Shown here: one piece after another, positions 6,407-8,754 of the stretch
Layout: each line of letters opens with the position of its first letter
Numbering within the stretch: position 1 is the stretch's first letter
NCBI GenBank assembly: GCA_021205375.1
Contig: JAJPXR010000139.1
Location: forward strand, 1-8,754
Source of the DNA: Clostridiales bacterium
GTDB lineage: Bacteria; Bacillota; Clostridia; Oscillospirales; Oscillospiraceae
Direction of reading: 5' to 3'
DNA: 8,754 bases
The notes under the pieces: model-generated
Told to the model about the DNA's origin: nothing
What the model saw: the letters and a program-made list of their open reading frames with translations, nothing else
The model's database searches: none
Program-made: the position numbers and the translations under genes

Positions 6407-7339
6407 ATGAAAAACAAAATCAATCGTTCAACGATCCGGGAGATCCTTCCCGTAGCCGGACTGATCTTCGTCATCGTCCTGTTTGCCATCCTGACAAAGG
6501 GGCAAATCGTCAACCCCACCAACCTGAAACTGCTGCTGAGCCAGACCTACATGTTGGCCATCGCCTGCATGGGCGTGTTCTTCGTTATGAGCATGGGCTG
6601 CCTGGACTTCTCCCAAGGCTCCCTGATGGGCGTGACCTGTATCGTGGTCTGCTATCTGTCCAACATCAACCTGTTCCTGGCCATCATCGGCGGCATCGTC
6701 GCGGGCGGCCTGCTGGGCGCGGTCAACGGCTACTTCCATGTGGTCCGTAAAATTCCGTCCTTCATCGTCACCAACTGTATGATGTACGCCCTGCGCGGCG
6801 TGGTGGCCTACCTGACCACCAAGTCCCCAGTGTACGCTGTCAGCACCATCTCCAACCTGAACACCATGCCCTTTATGCTGACCATCACCCTGGTGGTGCT
6901 GGCCATCGGGTTCTTCTTCTACAAGTTCACCAGCCTTGGCTCCAACCTGAAGGCCATCGGTGCAGGCGAGAAGGCGGCCCGGTTTGCGGGCATCAAGGTC
7001 GAAAAGACCAAGTTCCTGGTCTATGTGGCGGCTGGCTGCATCACCGGCTTCGCTGCGTTCATCAACGCCATCAAGGTCGGTTCCGTCACCTCCACCGGCG
7101 GCAACCAGTTGGAGACCCAGATCCTCATCGCGCTGGTGCTGGGCGGTATGCCCATCTCCGGCGGCGCGAAGTCCCGGTTCACCAACATCATCGTGGGCGT
7201 CCTGCTCTACAAGTTCCTGACCACCGGCCTGGTCATGCTGGGCTTCACCACTGCTATGCAGCAGTTGATCCAGGGCATCGTGTTCCTGATCGTGGTGTTC
7301 CTGTTCAGCGACCGTGAGTCCATCCAGGTCATCAAGTAA
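6407..7339 (+). CDS. CUT2 ABC importer permease 2 (RbsC-like, BPD_transp_2 family)
   Basis: 310 residues, mostly hydrophobic with many predicted membrane helices. GCLDFSQGS (64-72) is the family's GGIDLSVGS-type signature. IGAGEKAARFAGIKV (184-198) is a much more canonical coupling loop (AAR..GI) than the one in permease 1. GGMPISGGAKSR toward the C-terminus matches the family's GG.S..GG region. AGGAGG overlaps the stop codon of the ATPase gene and lies 7 nt before the ATG, so the two are translationally close. Low similarity to permease 1 by eye suggests a heterodimeric channel, as known for LsrC/LsrD, RhaP/RhaQ and YtfT/YjfF. It is the last gene of the operon, followed by an intrinsic terminator. 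Confidence 0.88.
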   Translation: MKNKINRSTIREILPVAGLIFVIVLFAILTKGQIVNPTNLKLLLSQTYMLAIACMGVFFVMSMGCLDFSQGSLMGVTCIVVCYLSNINLFLAIIGGIVAGGLLGAVNGYFHVVRKIPSFIVTNCMMYALRGVVAYLTTKSPVYAVSTISNLNTMPFMLTITLVVLAIGFFFYKFTSLGSNLKAIGAGEKAARFAGIKVEKTKFLVYVAAGCITGFAAFINAIKVGSVTSTGGNQLETQILIALVLGGMPISGGAKSRFTNIIVGVLLYKFLTTGLVMLGFTTAMQQLIQGIVFLIVVFLFSDRESIQVIK

Positions 7340-7368
7340 ACTGCAAGCATCTGTTCATACATCCTGGC

Positions 7369-7395
7369 AAAGCCACCCGTTTGACGGGTGGTTTT
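7369..7395 (+). terminator. Intrinsic terminator of the ABC importer operon
   Basis: GCCACCCGT (7372-7380) pairs with ACGGGTGGT (7384-7392) around a TTG loop, and the stem extends through A-T pairs to 7369/7395. It is followed by TTTTGTCATTTT. It begins 30 nt after the stop codon of permease 2. Confidence 0.85.
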
Positions 7396-7411
7396 GTCAT
7401 TTTGCGCCGGA

Positions 7412-7439
7412 CAAAAGCGACGGATACGCTCCGCTTTTG
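7412..7439. repeat. Inverted repeat behind the importer terminator
   Basis: CAAAAGCG (7412-7419) and CGCTTTTG (7432-7439) form an 8-bp stem with a 12-nt loop, between the importer terminator and operator C. It could be a second, weaker terminator or part of the tetR upstream region; no clear U tract follows. Confidence 0.4.
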
Positions 7440-7450
7440 CCGCCCACCCG

Positions 7451-7474
7451 GCAACAATGTTCGACGAATGTTGC
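7451..7474. promoter_or_regulatory. Putative TetR-type operator C, 24-bp imperfect palindrome upstream of tetR
   Basis: The arms are GCAACA (7451-7456) and TGTTGC (7469-7474), with TCGA at the centre, the same pattern as operator B at 1814-1837. The core CGACGAATGTTG spans 7462-7473. It is followed by CATAAT (7474-7479), so a second, weaker promoter could also be covered here. It lies about 20 nt upstream of the tetR -35. Confidence 0.65.
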
Positions 7475-7492
7475 ATAATGTCATTTTGCCGC

Positions 7493-7521
7493 TTGCCAAA
7501 AAGCGACACTTGTTGTATAAT
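7493..7521 (+). promoter_or_regulatory. Sigma-A promoter of the tetR gene
   Basis: TTGCCA (7493-7498), a 17-nt spacer, and a consensus TATAAT (7516-7521). The predicted start is near 7528, giving a leader of about 64 nt. Operator D fills most of the spacer, which points to autorepression. Confidence 0.8.
7504..7515. promoter_or_regulatory. Putative TetR-type operator D inside the tetR promoter spacer
   Basis: CGACACTTGTTG matches the core element CGAC(A/G)NNTGTTG and ends at the base before the -10. A protein bound here would directly block sigma-A polymerase. It lacks the outer GCAACA arm seen in operators B and C. Confidence 0.6.
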
Positions 7522-7591
7522 TTATCTCAGAGATGTATTGTAGCGCAAACGTCATTCCACTGGAAAATGCTGCGCATCAGGGAGGAAGAAC

Positions 7592-8152
7592 ATGAAAAAG
7601 CAACCGGAGATCACAGACGCAACCAGAGAGGCATTCGTTACAGCCTTCTTTCGGCTGGCAAAAATCAAAAACATCCATCAAATCACCGTTCGGGAGATCA
7701 CCAACTTGGCCGGGTACAACCGCACGACTTTTTACCGTTATTTTGAAGATATTTACGCCTTGATTGAATACGAAGAGGATAAAATCTTGCAAAATACACG
7801 AATAGTATTGGAAGAGCAGTATGGATCGACGGCCATCGGGGAGCGGCAGTTTTTCGAGACAGTCATTCAATGCTTCCAGGAGAACAAGGAGCGAGTCTCT
7901 ATTTTGTTGTCAGAGCAGAACCGTTCGCATTTTTTGCGGCGGATCGAGGAGAATATCGCAAACCATCTCCAGCGGTTTGGCAGCGACAACCCCAAAAAGC
8001 GAGTCGTGCGGGACATCTATTTCTACGGCATTTTCCACGCTATATCGGTCAACCTCCAAAGCAGAAACGCCCTTTCGGATGAAGATCTGTTGGACATCAT
8101 CCAGAAGCTGTTCGACAACTGGTATCGCCCGCAGATGATGGAGGAGCAATGA
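7592..8152 (+). CDS. TetR/AcrR-family transcriptional regulator
   Basis: 186 residues, a typical TetR length. The N-terminal DNA-binding domain holds ITVREITNLAGYNRTTFYRYF (31-51), a textbook TetR helix-turn-helix with its recognition helix at about 42-51. The remaining part is helical and not recognisable to a subfamily, as expected of the ligand-binding and dimerisation domain. GGAGG (7581-7585) lies 6 nt before the ATG. The gene is transcribed from its own promoter, with one 12-bp operator in the spacer and another just upstream, so autorepression is likely. The same operator brackets the nitroreductase promoter, making that operon the best candidate target. Codons are more AT-rich than in the neighbouring importer genes. 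The inducer is unknown; by analogy with NemR (a TetR-family repressor of a flavin reductase gene in E. coli) an electrophile is possible. Confidence 0.88.
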   Translation: MKKQPEITDATREAFVTAFFRLAKIKNIHQITVREITNLAGYNRTTFYRYFEDIYALIEYEEDKILQNTRIVLEEQYGSTAIGERQFFETVIQCFQENKERVSILLSEQNRSHFLRRIEENIANHLQRFGSDNPKKRVVRDIYFYGIFHAISVNLQSRNALSDEDLLDIIQKLFDNWYRPQMMEEQ

Positions 8153-8176
8153 GCGCTTGACGAGGAGAGGATAAAA

Positions 8177-8248
8177 ATGCCTGTGGCCTTTTCCACGGGC
8201 GCTGCGCTTGCCGTTCAGAGATACGGGGCACAAAAGACGCCCGGCTGA
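8177..8248 (+). CDS. Possible 23-residue small ORF (doubtful)
   Basis: ATG at 8177 begins 25 nt after the tetR stop and is preceded by GAGGAGAGG about 6 nt upstream, so it could be translated on the tetR transcript. The product would start MPVAFSTGAALAVQRYG and resembles nothing I know. It contains a 7-pair hairpin (GTGG...CCAC) in its first codons. It may be a degraded gene start or chance; the ribosome-binding site is the only support. Confidence 0.2.
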   Translation: MPVAFSTGAALAVQRYGAQKTPG

Positions 8249-8286
8249 CAGAGCGCAGGGCGGGGAATGTGGAGCTAGCGACGACA

Positions 8287-8305
8287 ACGCCCGGCCATCC
8301 GGCGT
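8287..8305. repeat. Small GC-rich hairpin downstream of tetR
   Basis: ACGCC (8287-8291) pairs with GGCGT (8301-8305), with two more G-C pairs inside past a bulged C. A GAGA/TCTC repeat follows soon after. It may serve as a weak tetR terminator, but there is no U tract. Confidence 0.3.
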
Positions 8306-8420
8306 CATTGTATGAGAGCTTTCTCGTGTAAAAACCGTGCCAAACTGCGGAAATGTGACGGAAAAATGTGTACAGAATGTTAAATTTGCAAGTTATCCGC
8401 CCGAAAGTTTCAGTTTGCAA

Positions 8421-8449
8421 TTGACTTTTGGACGACGCTTTCCTATAAT
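8421..8449 (+). promoter_or_regulatory. Near-consensus sigma-A promoter upstream of the last gene
   Basis: TTGACT (8421-8426), a 17-nt spacer and TATAAT (8444-8449); the predicted start is near 8456. This is the best match to consensus in the window and should be strong unless regulated. It sits 216 nt before the next ATG. Confidence 0.85.
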
Positions 8450-8455
8450 AAAAGT

Positions 8456-8671
8456 CAGCGGCATTGCAGCTTTGGGAGTCCTGCGCAAGACTGCGGAGAG
8501 TCTCCCGCCGCAGGAAGAGGCAAAAAGCAATGCGCATGTACATTTTCCAAAACAAAACAGGTTACTTCACGGCAGTGTTGCCCTGAATGTTGCGCCCGAA
8601 GGAGGACAGAACGGAGTTCTGCGTCTCCTGCGGGCGCTGTTGTTCCGCGCCGAAACGTTAGGAGGTTCGTT
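8456..8671 (+). ncRNA. Structured leader RNA candidate of the last gene
   Basis: The transcript from the 8421-8449 promoter would begin with a rod-like fold. GCATTGC (8461-8467) pairs with GCAATGC (8527-8533). Inside it, TCCTGCG (8479-8485) pairs with CGCAGGA (8509-8515) and AGACT (8488-8492) with AGTCT (8499-8503). An alternative pairing GGGAG (8474-8478) / CTCCC (8502-8506) would break the inner stem. A long hairpin at 8592-8637 follows, then AGGAGG and the ATG. No known riboswitch class was recognised. This could be a cis-acting regulatory leader or a small RNA of its own. Confidence 0.45.
8592..8637 (+). terminator. Long GC-rich hairpin before the last gene, possible attenuator
   Basis: GCGCCCG (8592-8598) pairs with CGGGCGC (8631-8637). 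After an A-G mismatch, AGGAG (8600-8604) pairs with CTCCT (8625-8629). CAGAAC (8607-8612) then pairs with GTTCTG (8616-8621) around a GGA loop, making 18 base pairs in all. The following TGTTGTT is only moderately T-rich, so termination is uncertain. It lies 22 nt before the ribosome-binding site AGGAGG (8660-8665). Confidence 0.45.
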
Positions 8672-8754
8672 ATGTTTGAGGTGTTGGTCTGTATGGAACG
8701 GGATGAGGCCGGTGAAGGTCAGATGGCGGAGGAGGTCCTGGCGCGGTTCCAGGC
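8672..8754 (+). CDS. Start of an unrecognised gene, cut by the window end
   Basis: ATG at 8672 is preceded by AGGAGG (8660-8665) with a 6-nt spacer, and the frame stays open for 27 codons to the window edge. The visible product begins MFEVLVCMERDEAGEGQMAE, an acidic N-terminus without a signal peptide. Too little is visible to name a family. The strong promoter and structured leader upstream suggest a well-expressed or specially regulated gene. Confidence 0.6.
   Translation, partial: MFEVLVCMERDEAGEGQMAEEVLARFQ

Larger units (their letters stand above)
8153..8420. other. Gap after tetR without a convincing gene
   Basis: Together with the leader that follows, about 520 nt carry no clear gene. 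This part holds a doubtful 23-codon ORF (8177-8248), a small hairpin (8287-8305) and, at its right end, two direct copies of TTTGCAA (8385-8391 and 8414-8420), the second touching the -35 of the next promoter. No clear terminator with a U tract was found for tetR. Confidence 0.4.

Noticed and set aside
8479..8533. Glycine riboswitch, suggested by GGAGAG and AGGCAAAAAG in the leader
   Set aside because: The order and spacing of the conserved glycine-aptamer blocks do not fit, and the stems seen pair in a different arrangement.

Overview
The window looks like a chromosomal segment of a Gram-positive, moderately high-GC member of the Bacillota, probably a gut Clostridia/Oscillospiraceae-type organism. 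The reasons are a strong GGAGG ribosome-binding site before every gene, sigma-A-type promoters with 17-bp spacers, a lipobox-containing solute-binding lipoprotein, and heavy use of GC-ending codons (GGC, CTG, ATC) in the transporter genes. The taxonomic guess is inference; no rRNA or marker gene is present.

Layout. (1) 56-1837, minus strand: a three-gene operon read right to left. It encodes a classical FMN nitroreductase (1191-1715), a second nitroreductase of the TM1586-like type (504-1172) and a small ten-cysteine YkgJ-type protein (171-482). It has a clear promoter at 1785-1813 and a strong terminator at 56-97. (2) 1838-2372: no gene, but several hairpins, one terminator-like. (3) 2373-7400, plus strand: a four-gene CUT2/ribose-type ABC importer operon (binding lipoprotein, permease, tandem-domain ATPase, second permease). 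It has a sigma-A promoter, a leader of about 207 nt, a strong hairpin after the binding-protein gene and an intrinsic terminator. (4) 7451-8152, plus strand: a TetR-family regulator with its own promoter. (5) 8153-8754: a gap with a doubtful 23-codon ORF, then a near-consensus promoter (8421-8449), a strongly structured leader, and the first 27 codons of a gene that runs off the window.

The most notable signal is regulatory. A 12-bp palindromic element, CGAC(A/G)NNTGTTG, occurs four times: twice around the core promoter of the nitroreductase operon (1766-1777 and within 1814-1837) and twice at the promoter of the tetR gene (within 7451-7474, and at 7504-7515 inside the -35/-10 spacer). Two of the copies sit inside 24-bp imperfect palindromes of the same pattern. 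This suggests that the TetR protein represses both its own gene and the flavoenzyme operon 5.7 kb away, on the other side of the transporter operon, in the manner of an electrophile- or redox-responsive regulon. Whether the ABC importer belongs to the same circuit is unclear: its promoter carries a different palindrome with only partial similarity.

The importer ATPase is visibly asymmetric: one composite ATP site looks canonical, and the other has lost its P-loop, its signature motif and its catalytic glutamate. The transported substrate cannot be read from the sequence.
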